Notes under the pieces: model-generated
Told to the model about the DNA's origin: nothing
The model's database searches: none
Seen by the model: only the letters and a program-made list of their open reading frames with translations
NCBI RefSeq assembly: GCF_001437285.1
Contig: NZ_JQBF01000005.1
Location: 1-64,000, forward strand
Direction of reading: 5' to 3'
Length of the DNA: 64,000 nucleotides
Origin: Pediococcus pentosaceus
GTDB taxonomy: Bacteria; Bacillota; Bacilli; Lactobacillales; Lactobacillaceae
Made by a program: the position numbers and the translations under genes
Part shown: piece after piece, positions 46,611 to 56,256 of the stretch
How the letters are laid out: each line of letters starts with the position of its first letter
Numbering within the stretch: position 1 is the first letter of the stretch

Positions 46611-47901
46611 ATTCTACAAATTCAAATACAAAGTCCAAAATTTGAACACTATCTCCATTACGTGCACCTAAGCGACGTAATTCATCATCAATTCCCATGC
46701 CACGCATTTGACGAGCAAAGCGTAAAAGACTTTCATCATGCGTTGTATCAGTCATCTTAAAGAGTTTTTCAATCTTTTCACCCTCAATAACCCAAACGTC
46801 ATCAATATTTTCAATGGTAAAGTCTTTTTCTGAACTAAATTCATATGTCTTTTCAGTTTCTTCGTCAGAAGTAGCAATTAATGAATGCTGTGGAATTTCT
46901 TCCAATACATCTGCAGTTCGAGCAACTAGTTTTTCAAGTCCATTATGGGTGATAGAAGAAATTGGGAAAATTTCAAAATCAGCATAACGTTCATCAGCTC
47001 GAACTTGTTTTTCAAATTTCTTAAGCTCTTCATCGGATCCAGGTAAATCCATTTTAGTCGGAACAATAATTTGCCGACGTTCCAACAATTCAGGATTATA
47101 TTTTTTTAGCTCTTCATTGATTTGACGGAAATTAGTGAATGGATCTTCTTCCGTCATTCCACTCATGTCTACTAAATGAAGTAAGACCCGTGTTCGTTCA
47201 ACGTGACGTAGGAATTCAAAACCTAATCCCACACCTTGAGAAGCTCCTTCAATCAAACCAGGAATGTCAGCAATAACAAAATCACGACCATCATCCAATT
47301 GGACCATCCCTAAGTTAGGTACTAAGGTCGTAAAATGATATTCCGCAATTTTAGGCTTCGCACTCGTTACTACTGAAAGTAGTGTTGATTTACCGACAGA
47401 TGGAAATCCTAATAATCCAACATCCGCTAAAACCTTAAGTTCTAATTGTAATTCAATTTCTTCTCCAGGTTCCCCATTTTCAGAAATTTCGGGAGCAGGA
47501 TTTCGAGGGCTAGCAAAACGCATATTTCCACGGCCTCCACGACCACCTTTAGCCACCACTAATTCTTGCCCGTTATCGGTTAAATCACCAATTACACGTC
47601 CTGTGGTTAAATCGCGGACAATCGTTCCACCTGGTACGGAAATCACGAGATCTTGAGAACTACGTCCCGTCATTTGTTTATTCATCCCATTTTTCCCAGA
47701 ATCCGCCTTGAACTTATGACGATACCTGAAATCCATCAAGGTTCTAAGACCTGGGTCAACTTTTAAGACGACGTTACCACCACGGCCTCCATCGCCACCA
47801 GCTGGTCCACCGTTGGGAACATATTTTTCACGACGGAAAGCTACAATCCCATTCCCACCGTTACCAGCTTTAACATTAATTTTAACTTGATCTACAAACA
47901 T
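46609..47901 (-). CDS. obgE: GTPase ObgE/CgtA
   Basis: Ribosome-associated GTPase of 50S assembly and stress control. The 430-residue protein has the glycine-rich Obg fold (1-158, with [12 protein letters not shown] at 31-42), a G domain with G1 GFPSVGKS (165-172) and DIPGLIEGA near 212, and a C-terminal OCT domain (about 350-430). The start follows AGGAGAA. It is transcribed away from uvrC with a 58-base gap. Confidence 0.98.
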   Translation of the reverse strand: MFVDQVKINVKAGNGGNGIVAFRREKYVPNGGPAGGDGGRGGNVVLKVDPGLRTLMDFRYRHKFKADSGKNGMNKQMTGRSSQDLVISVPGGTIVRDLTTGRVIGDLTDNGQELVVAKGGRGGRGNMRFASPRNPAPEISENGEPGEEIELQLELKVLADVGLLGFPSVGKSTLLSVVTSAKPKIAEYHFTTLVPNLGMVQLDDGRDFVIADIPGLIEGASQGVGLGFEFLRHVERTRVLLHLVDMSGMTEEDPFTNFRQINEELKKYNPELLERRQIIVPTKMDLPGSDEELKKFEKQVRADERYADFEIFPISSITHNGLEKLVARTADVLEEIPQHSLIATSDEETEKTYEFSSEKDFTIENIDDVWVIEGEKIEKLFKMTDTTHDESLLRFARQMRGMGIDDELRRLGARNGDSVQILDFVFEFVE

Positions 47902-47959
47902 TATTTTCTCCTAAATATTTTATTTCACCGAGAAATTCCTATCCATTTGTTAGTGTACC

Positions 47960-49744
47960 CTATTTTCCGTGCACTGATAAGGACACTTTGATAGTTTTAG
48001 CTACTTTTTCTGGAATTCCGAGTTCTTCAATTTCTTTCAAATTAGCATCCCTAATTTTATTCAATGAACCAAACGACTTCAACAGCTTGTTCCGCGTTTT
48101 AGGTCCAACACCTTGAATTAAATCTAATTGGGAAGCCAACGAATTTTTGGCGTGCAACTGACGATGGAAAGTAATCGCAAAACGATGCACTTCATCTTGG
48201 ATTCTTTGAACTAAATAAAAGCCCTGACTTTTAGGATCCAACTGTACTCGTTGGTCTTGGCTACCAAAAATCAAATCCGAAGTTTTATGTTTATCATTTT
48301 TAACCATTCCAGCAACTGGAATATGCAAACTTAATTCATTTACCAAAACATCCTTTGCTGCATTAAGCTGAATATCGCCACCGTCCATTAAAATCAAATC
48401 AGGCAAAGATTGTTTCTCTTTTAATAGTCTAACATATCGGCGACGAATTACCTCTCTCGTACTGGCAGCTTCATCAGCATGATCGACCGTATTTAGCTTA
48501 AATTTGCGATACATCTTTTTATCTGGCTTTCCATCCGTAAAAACAACCATTGCTGAAACTAATTCAGAACCTTGGATATGAGAATGGTCAAAGGCTTCAA
48601 TCCGATGACCTTCGGGGATTCCAAGCGCATCAGTAATTTCCTTCATTGCGCCTGTTGTTTTACTTTCATCTAACTCCATTAATCGGAACTTTTCCTCAAG
48701 AGTAATTTGTGCATTTTCTTTAGCTAACTCTAACAAGTTTTTCTTTTCTCCACGCTGTGGAGTGCGAACTGGGATACCTAAAATTTCGGCCATAATTTTA
48801 TTATCTAAGCCACTCGGTACTAAAATTTCATTTGGCAAAACCTTATTTTTATTATTATAAAATTGAAGAATAAAAGACGAAAGCTCATCACTCACATCTG
48901 TTGCGATTGGAAATAGTCTCTTCTCTCGTTTAATCAAGCGTGATTGCCGGATAAAGAAGATTTGAATAGAAAGCCACCCCTTATCAAGATAGAAATTAAA
49001 CAAATCACGTGGCGTGCTATCATTTGAAATAATCTTCTGCTTCTCAACCGTTACTTCAATATAATGAATTTGATCTCGTATGTCGGCTGCCCGTTCAAAT
49101 TCCATTGCTTCAGAAGCTTTTTGCATTTTTGTTTGAAGGGACTGCTTAATCTTTGCGACATTTCCTCGTAAAAATGATTTAATTTTAGCGATTTGTTGGT
49201 CGTATTCTTCTTTAGGTACCTCTTGGAAACAAGCTCCCAAGCATTGCCCCATATGATAGTACAAGCAAGGACGACCTTGAAATCCATTGCATCGGCGTAG
49301 TGGATAAACCTTTTCCAAAAAATGGAGTGTTTCTTCAGCAGCATACACGTTTGGATAAGGTCCAAAGTAAAAGCCCCCATCTCGACGAACACTTGAAACA
49401 ATTTCCATTCGTGGATCTTTTTCATTCGTAATTTTAATATAAGGATAGCCAGTCCCTTTTTTCAATTTTATATTGTAATAAGGTTGGAACTTTTGAATTA
49501 AAGTAATTTCTAGTAAAAAAGCTTCTTTATCGCTAGAGGTAACAATATAGTCAAAATCGGCTATTTCACTCACTAGTTTCGCCGTTTTTCCCTCATGGCT
49601 ACTTTTAAAGTAAGAGCGAACACGGTTTTTCAAGTTTTTGGCTTTTCCAACGTAAATAATTTGGCTATTAAGATTTTTCATCTGGTAACAGCCTGGTTTA
49701 TCTGGTAACAATGCCAACTTATGTTCAATGTGTTCTGATGCCAA
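47960..49744 (-). CDS. uvrC: Excinuclease ABC subunit C
   Basis: Makes the two incisions in nucleotide-excision repair with UvrB. The 594-residue protein has an N-terminal GIY-YIG nuclease domain (PGCYQMKN, IIYVGKAKNLKNR, about 16-44), a cysteine cluster near 150-175, a UVR domain near 195-230, an RNase H-like domain with the catalytic aspartate in HSHIQGSE-type context near 390, and C-terminal HhH motifs (IQGVGPKTRNKLL). The start is TTG, 5 bases after GGAGGGG. Confidence 0.97.
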   Translation of the reverse strand: MASEHIEHKLALLPDKPGCYQMKNLNSQIIYVGKAKNLKNRVRSYFKSSHEGKTAKLVSEIADFDYIVTSSDKEAFLLEITLIQKFQPYYNIKLKKGTGYPYIKITNEKDPRMEIVSSVRRDGGFYFGPYPNVYAAEETLHFLEKVYPLRRCNGFQGRPCLYYHMGQCLGACFQEVPKEEYDQQIAKIKSFLRGNVAKIKQSLQTKMQKASEAMEFERAADIRDQIHYIEVTVEKQKIISNDSTPRDLFNFYLDKGWLSIQIFFIRQSRLIKREKRLFPIATDVSDELSSFILQFYNNKNKVLPNEILVPSGLDNKIMAEILGIPVRTPQRGEKKNLLELAKENAQITLEEKFRLMELDESKTTGAMKEITDALGIPEGHRIEAFDHSHIQGSELVSAMVVFTDGKPDKKMYRKFKLNTVDHADEAASTREVIRRRYVRLLKEKQSLPDLILMDGGDIQLNAAKDVLVNELSLHIPVAGMVKNDKHKTSDLIFGSQDQRVQLDPKSQGFYLVQRIQDEVHRFAITFHRQLHAKNSLASQLDLIQGVGPKTRNKLLKSFGSLNKIRDANLKEIEELGIPEKVAKTIKVSLSVHGK

Positions 49745-49817
49745 TTTGACCCCTCCTAGTTTACATAATAACTCATAACATTATACTCTGTTTTTACCAT
49801 ATTCAGCAACTAAAACG

Positions 49818-49851
49818 AAAAAACAGGTAGTAGTATTACACTCTACCTGCT
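49818..49851 (-). terminator. Terminator of the amino-acid ABC transporter
   Basis: The stem CAGGTAG/CTACCTG (49824-49830 with 49843-49849) is followed by T6 on the minus strand, just beyond the ATPase gene stop. Confidence 0.87.
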
Positions 49852-49855
49852 TTTC

Positions 49856-50599
49856 CTATTTGACTAAAATTTTAGATAAGAATTCCTTGGCCCGATCCGT
49901 CTTAGGATTGCTAAAAAATTCTTCTGGAGTTGATTTTTCTTGAATACCTGCATTTTCCATAAACCAAATTTGATTGGAAACTGACTGGGCAAATCCCATT
50001 TCATGAGTTACCACAACCATTGTCATCCCTGATTTAGCTAATTGACGCATAACATCCAGTACCTCTCCAACCATTTCAGGATCTAACGCAGAAGTCGGTT
50101 CATCAAAAAGCATAACATCTGGTTTCATTGCTAATGCCCTAGCAATCGCCACCCGCTGTCTTTGTCCCCCAGATAGATTATCTGGATAGGCCTCCGCCTT
50201 ATCTGATAATCCGACTTGGTCCAACAGACTAAGGGCTTGTTGATTGGCTTTTGCTTCACTTAATCCCTTAACTCGGATGGGAGCTAAGGTAATATTTTTA
50301 AGAACGGTCATATTCGGAAATAAATTAAAATTCTGAAAGACCATGCCGACTTTTTCACGAACATGTTCAATTTCCTTTTGAGTTTTTTTAGTTAAATCTT
50401 CACCTTCTAACGAAACCACCCCTGCCGTAGGTTTTTCTAGAAGTGTTAAGCATCGAAGAAATGTACTTTTACCAGCTCCTGAAGGACCAATGACACTAAT
50501 GATGTCTCCATCCTTCACTTCTGCTGAAATATCCTTTAATATTGTATTTTTTCCATATTTTTTGGTCAAATTTTCAATTTTGATGATTTCTTTAGCCAT
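49856..50599 (-). CDS. glnQ: Polar amino-acid ABC transporter ATPase (GlnQ-like)
   Basis: ATP-binding subunit of a type I importer for glutamine or another polar amino acid. The 247-residue protein has Walker A GPSGAGKS (38-45), the Q-loop [12 protein letters not shown] near 85, the signature [15 protein letters not shown] near 138, and Walker [15 protein letters not shown] near 158. It overlaps the receptor-permease gene by 8 bases, with its AGGAAG inside that gene. Glutamine is the usual annotation, but the substrate is not shown by the sequence. Confidence 0.93.
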   Translation of the reverse strand: MAKEIIKIENLTKKYGKNTILKDISAEVKDGDIISVIGPSGAGKSTFLRCLTLLEKPTAGVVSLEGEDLTKKTQKEIEHVREKVGMVFQNFNLFPNMTVLKNITLAPIRVKGLSEAKANQQALSLLDQVGLSDKAEAYPDNLSGGQRQRVAIARALAMKPDVMLFDEPTSALDPEMVGEVLDVMRQLAKSGMTMVVVTHEMGFAQSVSNQIWFMENAGIQEKSTPEEFFSNPKTDRAKEFLSKILVK

Positions 50600-52058
50600 T
50601 GTTAAACTTCCTTTCATAGAACTTAAGTAAACGTGATAGTGAGAAGGTCATTACAAAGTATAAAATCATCGCAACAACGATTGGAGCTACCCCTCGATAA
50701 GTATCTGATTGAACAATCTTTAATTGGTAAATTAAGTCGGTTACACCAATAATTGAAACGATTGAACTTTCCTTAATTAGAGAAATAAATTCATTCCCCA
50801 AAGCTGGCCAAATATTCTTTAAAGCTTGAGGCATAATTACAAAACGCATCCGATCTCGCTTATTCAAACCTAGACTTTCAGCTGCTTCACGTTGTCCATC
50901 ATCAACGGAATTAATGCCCCCACGGATTACTTCGGCAACATAAGCTCCACTATTTAAAGATACAGCGATAATTCCTGCGGTAAGGGCTGGTAAATTAACA
51001 AATAATCCAAGTCCAAAGTAAACGAACATCAATTGAACCATCAACGGCGTTCCACGTACAAATTCAACATACGCTGCTGATAAACCACGTAAAACTTTAT
51101 TGTCACTCAAGCGTAGTAATGCTAGTAATGTTCCGGTGATAAAACCAAAAATAACCCCCAAAATTGAAATAAGGATTGTATAACCCACTCCCATGGCAAA
51201 GTACTTCCAATAATGAATCATAGAGGTATTAACGGTGTTTCCTTTTAAATACGTCCCTGCTTCTTTAAGATATTGTGGTAATAAATTTTTAGCTTTTATC
51301 TTACTAATTGTAGTATTTATTTTCTTTCTCAGGACTGGCGAATTTTTAGGCATTGCAACCGCTGTGCTAGTTTCATCATCATTTAACGTGAATCCGCCTT
51401 GGATAACTTTAATACCACTATTATTAGCAGCATATGCTTCAGCAGTAGGTTTTTCCATGACAACCCCTTCAACTTTATTAGTTTGAAGAGCTAGAATTAA
51501 ATCTGCCCCTTTTTGAATACCACTCACTTTGGCTCCATCAATTTGTTTTTTGGCTAAATTGTACTGAATTGAGCCAGTTTGAGCTGCAATCTTTTTATGT
51601 TTAAAAGAATCTTTATTTTTATAAATACCTGCATCCTTTTTATTAATTAGAATGCTTTGTCCACCTTTATAGTAAACATCTGAAAAATCAACTGATTTAC
51701 GCCGAGCAGCACTAGGATTCATCCCGGAAAGAACCATGTCAACCTTACCGGTTTGTAGTGCAACTAATAAAGAATCAAAATCCATATTTTTGATCTTCAA
51801 TTTTACACCCAAATCATCAGCAATGTCCTTAGCCACACTAATATCCATTCCCACATCTTTACTCTTATTATTAGATGTTGTTTGAAATTCGTACGGGGCA
51901 TAATCTGGACTGGTACCAAGTACAATATAACCGCGCTTCATAATCCGATCATAAGTAACATCCTTTTGATCTGCCTTAATACTAGTTGTAAAACCCGAAG
52001 TTGCAAAAACTGTTATAGCTAATAACGCTAACATGATAAATTTATATATTTTTTTCAT
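50592..52058 (-). CDS. Amino-acid ABC transporter, fused substrate-binding and permease protein
   Basis: A 488-residue fusion. A signal or anchor sequence (about 1-27, hydrophobic and ending near TTSIKA) leads to a periplasmic-binding-type SBP_bac_3 domain (about 35-260, with [17 protein letters not shown]) and then a permease domain with about five helices (280-485) containing the EAA loop [14 protein letters not shown] near residue 398. The single receptor domain separates it from the double-receptor GlnP of Lactococcus. The start with the best spacing to AAAGGA is the third ATG of the cluster (MKKIYKF). It is coupled to the ATPase gene. Confidence 0.93.
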   Translation of the reverse strand: MKKIYKFIMLALLAITVFATSGFTTSIKADQKDVTYDRIMKRGYIVLGTSPDYAPYEFQTTSNNKSKDVGMDISVAKDIADDLGVKLKIKNMDFDSLLVALQTGKVDMVLSGMNPSAARRKSVDFSDVYYKGGQSILINKKDAGIYKNKDSFKHKKIAAQTGSIQYNLAKKQIDGAKVSGIQKGADLILALQTNKVEGVVMEKPTAEAYAANNSGIKVIQGGFTLNDDETSTAVAMPKNSPVLRKKINTTISKIKAKNLLPQYLKEAGTYLKGNTVNTSMIHYWKYFAMGVGYTILISILGVIFGFITGTLLALLRLSDNKVLRGLSAAYVEFVRGTPLMVQLMFVYFGLGLFVNLPALTAGIIAVSLNSGAYVAEVIRGGINSVDDGQREAAESLGLNKRDRMRFVIMPQALKNIWPALGNEFISLIKESSIVSIIGVTDLIYQLKIVQSDTYRGVAPIVVAMILYFVMTFSLSRLLKFYERKFNNG

Positions 52059-52195
52059 CGCCATCATCCTTTATTCAATATAATGTTACTAATATACATC
52101 TATACCCTTTGATATAAAAGAATTTTATTTAAAATATGAATTTTTATACATTAAAATATATAATATTCACTATAAATATGAATAATTTTTATTTT

Positions 52196-52224
52196 CTGAC
52201 AAATGAAATTTTTTTTGGTATTAT
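52196..52224 (+). promoter_or_regulatory. Promoter of the 47-residue small protein gene
   Basis: CTGACA (52196-52201), a 17-base spacer and TATTAT (52219-52224), 22 bases before the start codon. Confidence 0.65.
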
Positions 52225-52246
52225 GGTCGGAAAGAGGTGATTAGAA

Positions 52247-52390
52247 ATGGGACTCACTGTTAAAAGAAATGATAATCTCGAAAAAATGTTCGATCAATTA
52301 ACAACTCAAACTAAAACTTCCGTAGAGGAAAAAGAAAAGAAAAATAAATTTCTTGCTAAAGGTACTAATAAAAAAGATTCAAAAAAATAA
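52247..52390 (+). CDS. Small lysine-rich hypothetical protein (47 residues)
   Basis: An ATG 7 bases after AGAGGTG opens 47 codons beginning MGLTVKRNDNLEKMF and ending KKDSKK. The protein is highly charged, about a quarter lysine, with no hydrophobic segment. It is probably helical in the first half and disordered after. Its own promoter, ribosome binding site and terminator make a real gene likely. I do not recognise the family. It stands between the divergent ABC transporter and the convergent MazG-like gene. Confidence 0.7.
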   Translation: MGLTVKRNDNLEKMFDQLTTQTKTSVEEKEKKNKFLAKGTNKKDSKK

Positions 52391-52433
52391 ACCACAATCA
52401 TCAGCATTAATGCTGTTAATTGTGGTTTTTTAT
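52389..52433. terminator. Bidirectional terminator of the small protein and MazG-like genes
   Basis: AACCACAAT pairs with ATTGTGGTT and CAGCAT with ATGCTG inside it. A T6 run follows on the plus strand and T7 on the minus strand. Confidence 0.85.
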
Positions 52434-52724
52434 TTACTTAAAGTTGCCGGGATAACGCTTTTCAAGTGTGGCAATATTTTGTTTGGCCACCTCATCGAAA
52501 GGAATATCAGCCCATTCAGCAACTTGAGAAAGATACCATAGAACATCGCCCATTTCTTTGGTAAGTTGTTCTTTATCAAGATCAGCTCCACGGAACGTAT
52601 AGTTTTTAACTAAATTCACAACCTGTCCGCTTTCTCCGGCTAGTCCTAAAGCACAATTCGTTAAAACTTGTTCATTGCCAAATAGGGTTTTATTTGCAGT
52701 ACGTTGGTATTCATTAAATTCCAT
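52434..52724 (-). CDS. MazG-like nucleotide pyrophosphohydrolase
   Basis: A 96-residue all-helical MazG-fold protein. The metal-binding pattern is seen as GLAGESGQVVN near residue 26 and KEMGDVLWYLSQVAEW near 54-69. Family members hydrolyse nucleoside triphosphates to monophosphates, often as house-cleaning enzymes. The ATG lies one base after the engB stop, and the GGGAGAA that serves it is inside the end of engB. A longer in-frame reading would run 32 codons into engB and is rejected. Confidence 0.85.
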   Translation of the reverse strand: MEFNEYQRTANKTLFGNEQVLTNCALGLAGESGQVVNLVKNYTFRGADLDKEQLTKEMGDVLWYLSQVAEWADIPFDEVAKQNIATLEKRYPGNFK

Positions 52725-52725
52725 G

Positions 52726-53313
52726 CTATTCTCCCATCCTATCTTCAATCCATTTCCAAACTTCTTCTTTTCCCATTTTAGTTTGAGCAGAGAACATTTG
52801 GAAAGCACTACTTCCATCAAAATCTAGTGCCTTTTTAATTTTACTTTCGTGTTGATTCCATTTTCCTCGAGCAATCTTATCACTCTTAGTAGCAACGACT
52901 AGAACGGGAATATCATAATAACGTAGATATTGATACATGGTGATATCATCGTCAGTTGGTTCATGGCGTGCATCAACCAGTGAAATTACGCCTTTAAGCT
53001 CTTTACGGGAGGTGATATACTTTTCAATCATCTTCCCCCATTTTTCACGTTCTTTCTGAGAAACTTTTGCATAACCATAGCCTGGGACATCAACAAAGAA
53101 TAATTGATCTTCAACCCGGTAAAAATTTAAAGTTTGTGTTTTACCTGGTTGAGATGATGTCCTTGCATATGATTTACGGTTAATTAACGTATTAGTTAGA
53201 GACGATTTCCCGACGTTAGAGCGTCCTACCAAAGCAATCTCAGGATAACCTTGTTCTGGATATTGATCGGGTCTCACTGCACTAATCTGTAATTCTACAT
53301 TATGGACTTCCAT
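52726..53313 (-). CDS. engB: Ribosome biogenesis GTPase EngB/YsxC
   Basis: Small GTPase required for 50S assembly. The 195-residue protein has G1 GRSNVGKS (30-37), G3 [10 protein letters not shown] near 73, and G4 TKSDK near 147. The start giving MEVHNVEL has GGTGGAG 6 bases upstream. A TTG six codons earlier overlaps that site. It is downstream of clpX across a terminator, in the conserved tig-clpX-engB order of Firmicutes. Confidence 0.97.
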   Translation of the reverse strand: MEVHNVELQISAVRPDQYPEQGYPEIALVGRSNVGKSSLTNTLINRKSYARTSSQPGKTQTLNFYRVEDQLFFVDVPGYGYAKVSQKEREKWGKMIEKYITSRKELKGVISLVDARHEPTDDDITMYQYLRYYDIPVLVVATKSDKIARGKWNQHESKIKKALDFDGSSAFQMFSAQTKMGKEEVWKWIEDRMGE

Positions 53314-53362
53314 TACTTCTCCACCTTCCAATTTCTGCTTTTAATGATAACATGAATCAACA

Positions 53363-53403
53363 AAAAAAGAACCAGACTAAAGGAACTTATAGCCTGATTC
53401 TTA
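53363..53403 (-). terminator. Terminator of clpX
   Basis: A stem with G-U pairs, AAGAATCAGgCT against AGtCTGGTTCTT, is followed by T7 on the minus strand. Confidence 0.78.
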
Positions 53404-53412
53404 AAACTTAGA

Positions 53413-54669
53413 CTACGATGCTTGTTCGTCGATTAACTCAACTTCAGGTTCCACACCTTCAATAACAGTCTTTTTATTTACCGTAACTTTTGCAACATCA
53501 TTGCGAGAAGGAATTTCAAACATGATATCTCGCATGACATTTTCAATAATTGATCTTAACCCACGAGCACCAGTATTACGACTAATAGCTTGGTTAGCAA
53601 TCGCATGCAAGGCCTGTGGTGTAAATTTAAGTTCTACGCCATCTAGACCTAATAACGTCTTATATTGCTTAACTAACGCATTCTTAGGCTCTGTTAAGAT
53701 ATGAACAAGATCTTCCTCAGTTAGTTTTTCCAACGCTGAAAGAATTGGTAAACGTCCAATAAATTCTGGGATTAAACCAAAGTTAAGCAAATCTTCTGGA
53801 ATAACTTGTTGCATCAAACTCTTATCTTCTTCAACAGTGGTACTTGCATTTGTACCAAAGCCAATGGTCTTATCACCTAAACGATTTTTAACAATTGTCT
53901 CGATGCCATCGAAAGCACCACCAACAATGAATAAGATGTTCGTCGTATTAATTTGGATAAACTCTTGTTGTGGATGTTTTCTTCCTCCTTGAGGTGGAAC
54001 ATTAGCAATCGTTCCTTCTAGGATTTTTAAAAGGGCTTGTTGCACACCTTCACCGGAAACATCACGAGTAATTGACACATTTTCGCTTTTCTTAGCGATT
54101 TTATCAATTTCATCAATGTAAATTATTCCACGTTCTGCAGCTTCAACATTGTAGTCCGCATTTTGCAATAACTTAAGTAGAATATTTTCGACATCTTCAC
54201 CAACATACCCTGCTTCCGTCAATGTGGTTGCATCGGCAATCGCAAAAGGTACATTTAAAATTTTAGCCAAACTTTGAGCCAAGAAAGTTTTTCCTGAACC
54301 AGTAGGTCCAATTAAACTAATATTACTTTTCTGGAGTTCTGGTTCATCTTCGTCAGCTTTAGTTTCAGCCATTTTATTGATTCGTTTGTAATGATTATAT
54401 ACAGCAACCGATAATGTCTTTTTAGCTTCTTCTTGTCCAATAACATATTGGTTAAGATAATCTACAATCTCTGCAGGAGTTGGAACATCCGTGATTTCAG
54501 TTGGTACGTTTTCTGAAGCCAACTCTTCATCAATGATTTCCTTGCAAAGATCAACACATTCGTTACAAATATAAACATCTGGGCCAGCAATAATTTTCTT
54601 TACTTGATCTTGGGTCTTACCACAAAAAGAACAAGTAACTGGTTCATTCGTTTGTTGATCATCAAACAA
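53413..54669 (-). CDS. clpX: ClpX, ATPase subunit of the ClpXP protease
   Basis: AAA+ unfoldase that feeds substrates to ClpP. From the start used here it is 418 residues, with an N-terminal zinc-binding dimerisation domain (C13, C16, C35, C38), Walker A GPTGSGKT near 114, Walker B IIYIDEID near 174, and a C-terminal sensor-2 region. I choose the TTG giving MFDDQQTN because GAGAGGTG lies 6 bases upstream. The GTG three codons earlier (54678) is within that site. It follows tig with a terminator between them. Confidence 0.96.
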   Translation of the reverse strand: MFDDQQTNEPVTCSFCGKTQDQVKKIIAGPDVYICNECVDLCKEIIDEELASENVPTEITDVPTPAEIVDYLNQYVIGQEEAKKTLSVAVYNHYKRINKMAETKADEDEPELQKSNISLIGPTGSGKTFLAQSLAKILNVPFAIADATTLTEAGYVGEDVENILLKLLQNADYNVEAAERGIIYIDEIDKIAKKSENVSITRDVSGEGVQQALLKILEGTIANVPPQGGRKHPQQEFIQINTTNILFIVGGAFDGIETIVKNRLGDKTIGFGTNASTTVEEDKSLMQQVIPEDLLNFGLIPEFIGRLPILSALEKLTEEDLVHILTEPKNALVKQYKTLLGLDGVELKFTPQALHAIANQAISRNTGARGLRSIIENVMRDIMFEIPSRNDVAKVTVNKKTVIEGVEPEVELIDEQAS

Positions 54670-54759
54670 TTCTGTCACCTCTCAAATGATTTTTACCACT
54701 ATCATCATAGCAAAATAAACGACTATAAGCCAATTTCTATAACTTTAGTGGTTAATAAA

Positions 54760-54796
54760 CAAAAACGATTTTGAGATAAAACCTCAAAATCGTTAA
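54760..54796 (-). terminator. Terminator of tig
   Basis: A 12-bp perfect stem AACGATTTTGAG/CTCAAAATCGTT (54764-54775 with 54783-54794) is followed by a T-run on the minus strand. Confidence 0.92.
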
Positions 54797-54808
54797 AAAT
54801 AGTTTTAA

Positions 54809-56116
54809 TTATTTTTTAGCAGCCTTTGATTTTGGTTCTTCAATTGCTGAGTCTTTGATAAGTTCAACAGCTGATTTAATAGCAACATCATGCTTGATCA
54901 TATCTTCTGAAAGAGCTGAGCGAACAGCTTTTTCTTCCATGCCGTATTGTTCTGCTAAATCTTTGATTTCAGCAGCAACTTCGTCATCTGAAGGATCAAT
55001 CTTTTCAGCTTCAACGATTGCTTCTAAAACAAGAGTTGTCTTAACACGGTTTTCAGCACCTTCACGTAATTGGTCACGTAATTGGTCTTCTGATGAACCA
55101 GTTAATTGGAAGTACATTTCAGGGCTAATTCCTTGTTGTTGCATGTTTGCAAGATATTGGTTAACTTGACGATCAACATCTTCATTTAACATTGCTTCTG
55201 GAATTTCTGCAATTTCAGCATTGTCAACAGCAGCTTGAACAGCTTCTGTCTCTTTAGCATCACTAGCAGCTTGGATCTTACGTGATTTAATTTCTTCTTT
55301 TGTCTTAACTTTTAAATCTTCAAGAGAATCAACATCTTCGTCAACATCCTTAGCGAATTCATCATCAAGTTCAGGTAATTCCTTAGTCTTGATTTCATGA
55401 ATCTTAACCTTAAACAAGGCATCCTTACCTTGTAAGTCTTCAGCTTGGTAGTCGTCAGGGAATGTAACGTTAACATCTACATCTTCATCAGTATTATGAC
55501 CAATCAATTGATCTTCAAATCCTGGAATGAATGAGTTTGAACCTAATACAAGGTCGTAATTGTCAGCTTTACCGCCATCAAAAGCAACGCCATCAACAGA
55601 ACCATCAAAATCGATTGTTACTGTATCGCCGTTTTCTGCTGGTTTGCCTTCCTTAAGAACTAATTCAGCTTGTTGTTCACGTTTCTTTTCAATTTCTTCG
55701 TCAACTTCTTTTGAAGTTACACGTGTGCTTTGCTTGATAACTTTAACGCCTTTGTATTCGCCAAGCTTAACTTCTGGCTTAACTGTAACAATTGCACTTA
55801 GGACCCAAGCTTCGCCTTTTTCCATGCTTTCAACATCAACTTGTGGTTGATCAACTGGTTCAATACCAGCTTCTTTGATAGCAGCTTCATAAGCCTCTGG
55901 TAACACGATGTTCAAAGCATCTTGGTACAATGCTTCTTCACCATACATCTTATTGAAGATTTGGCGTGGAACGTGTCCCTTACGGAATCCAGGTACGTTC
56001 AATTGTTTTTTAGTACGATCGAACGCCTTATCAACGCCTTCTTTAATTTTGTCAGTACCTACTTCGAAAGTTAATTTACCTTCGTTAGTACCTGTTTTTT
56101 CCCATTTTGCAGTCAT
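54809..56116 (-). CDS. tig: Trigger factor
   Basis: Ribosome-bound chaperone and peptidyl-prolyl isomerase. The 435-residue protein has an N-terminal ribosome-binding domain with the GFRKGHVPRQIF loop near residue 43, an FKBP domain (about 160-245, with VTIDFDGSVDGVAFDGG), and a helical C-terminal chaperone domain rich in E and K. RBS GGAGGGA precedes the ATG. It lies between tuf and clpX, separated from both by terminators. Confidence 0.98.
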   Translation of the reverse strand: MTAKWEKTGTNEGKLTFEVGTDKIKEGVDKAFDRTKKQLNVPGFRKGHVPRQIFNKMYGEEALYQDALNIVLPEAYEAAIKEAGIEPVDQPQVDVESMEKGEAWVLSAIVTVKPEVKLGEYKGVKVIKQSTRVTSKEVDEEIEKKREQQAELVLKEGKPAENGDTVTIDFDGSVDGVAFDGGKADNYDLVLGSNSFIPGFEDQLIGHNTDEDVDVNVTFPDDYQAEDLQGKDALFKVKIHEIKTKELPELDDEFAKDVDEDVDSLEDLKVKTKEEIKSRKIQAASDAKETEAVQAAVDNAEIAEIPEAMLNEDVDRQVNQYLANMQQQGISPEMYFQLTGSSEDQLRDQLREGAENRVKTTLVLEAIVEAEKIDPSDDEVAAEIKDLAEQYGMEEKAVRSALSEDMIKHDVAIKSAVELIKDSAIEEPKSKAAKK

Positions 56117-56212
56117 TGTGTTCCCTCCGACAGATGATTTATTTCATTACAATTCTGGATTGCATACGCTTATAATCTTAACGTATATGGTTTGAAAAGT
56201 AAATAAAAATAC

Positions 56213-56240
56213 AACAAAAAAACCCGCAAAAGCGGGTTTT
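56213..56240 (-). terminator. Terminator of tuf
   Basis: The stem AACCCGC/GCGGGTT (56221-56227 with 56232-56238) is followed by T7 on the minus strand. Confidence 0.92.
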
Positions 56241-56256
56241 TATTAAGCAATTAAGC

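Noticed and set aside
52068-52195. Possible GlnR or CodY box ahead of the amino-acid transporter
   Set aside because: TGT and ACA half-sites are present but the spacing is 5 instead of 7 bases, and no 15-bp CodY motif is close. The region is simply very AT-rich.
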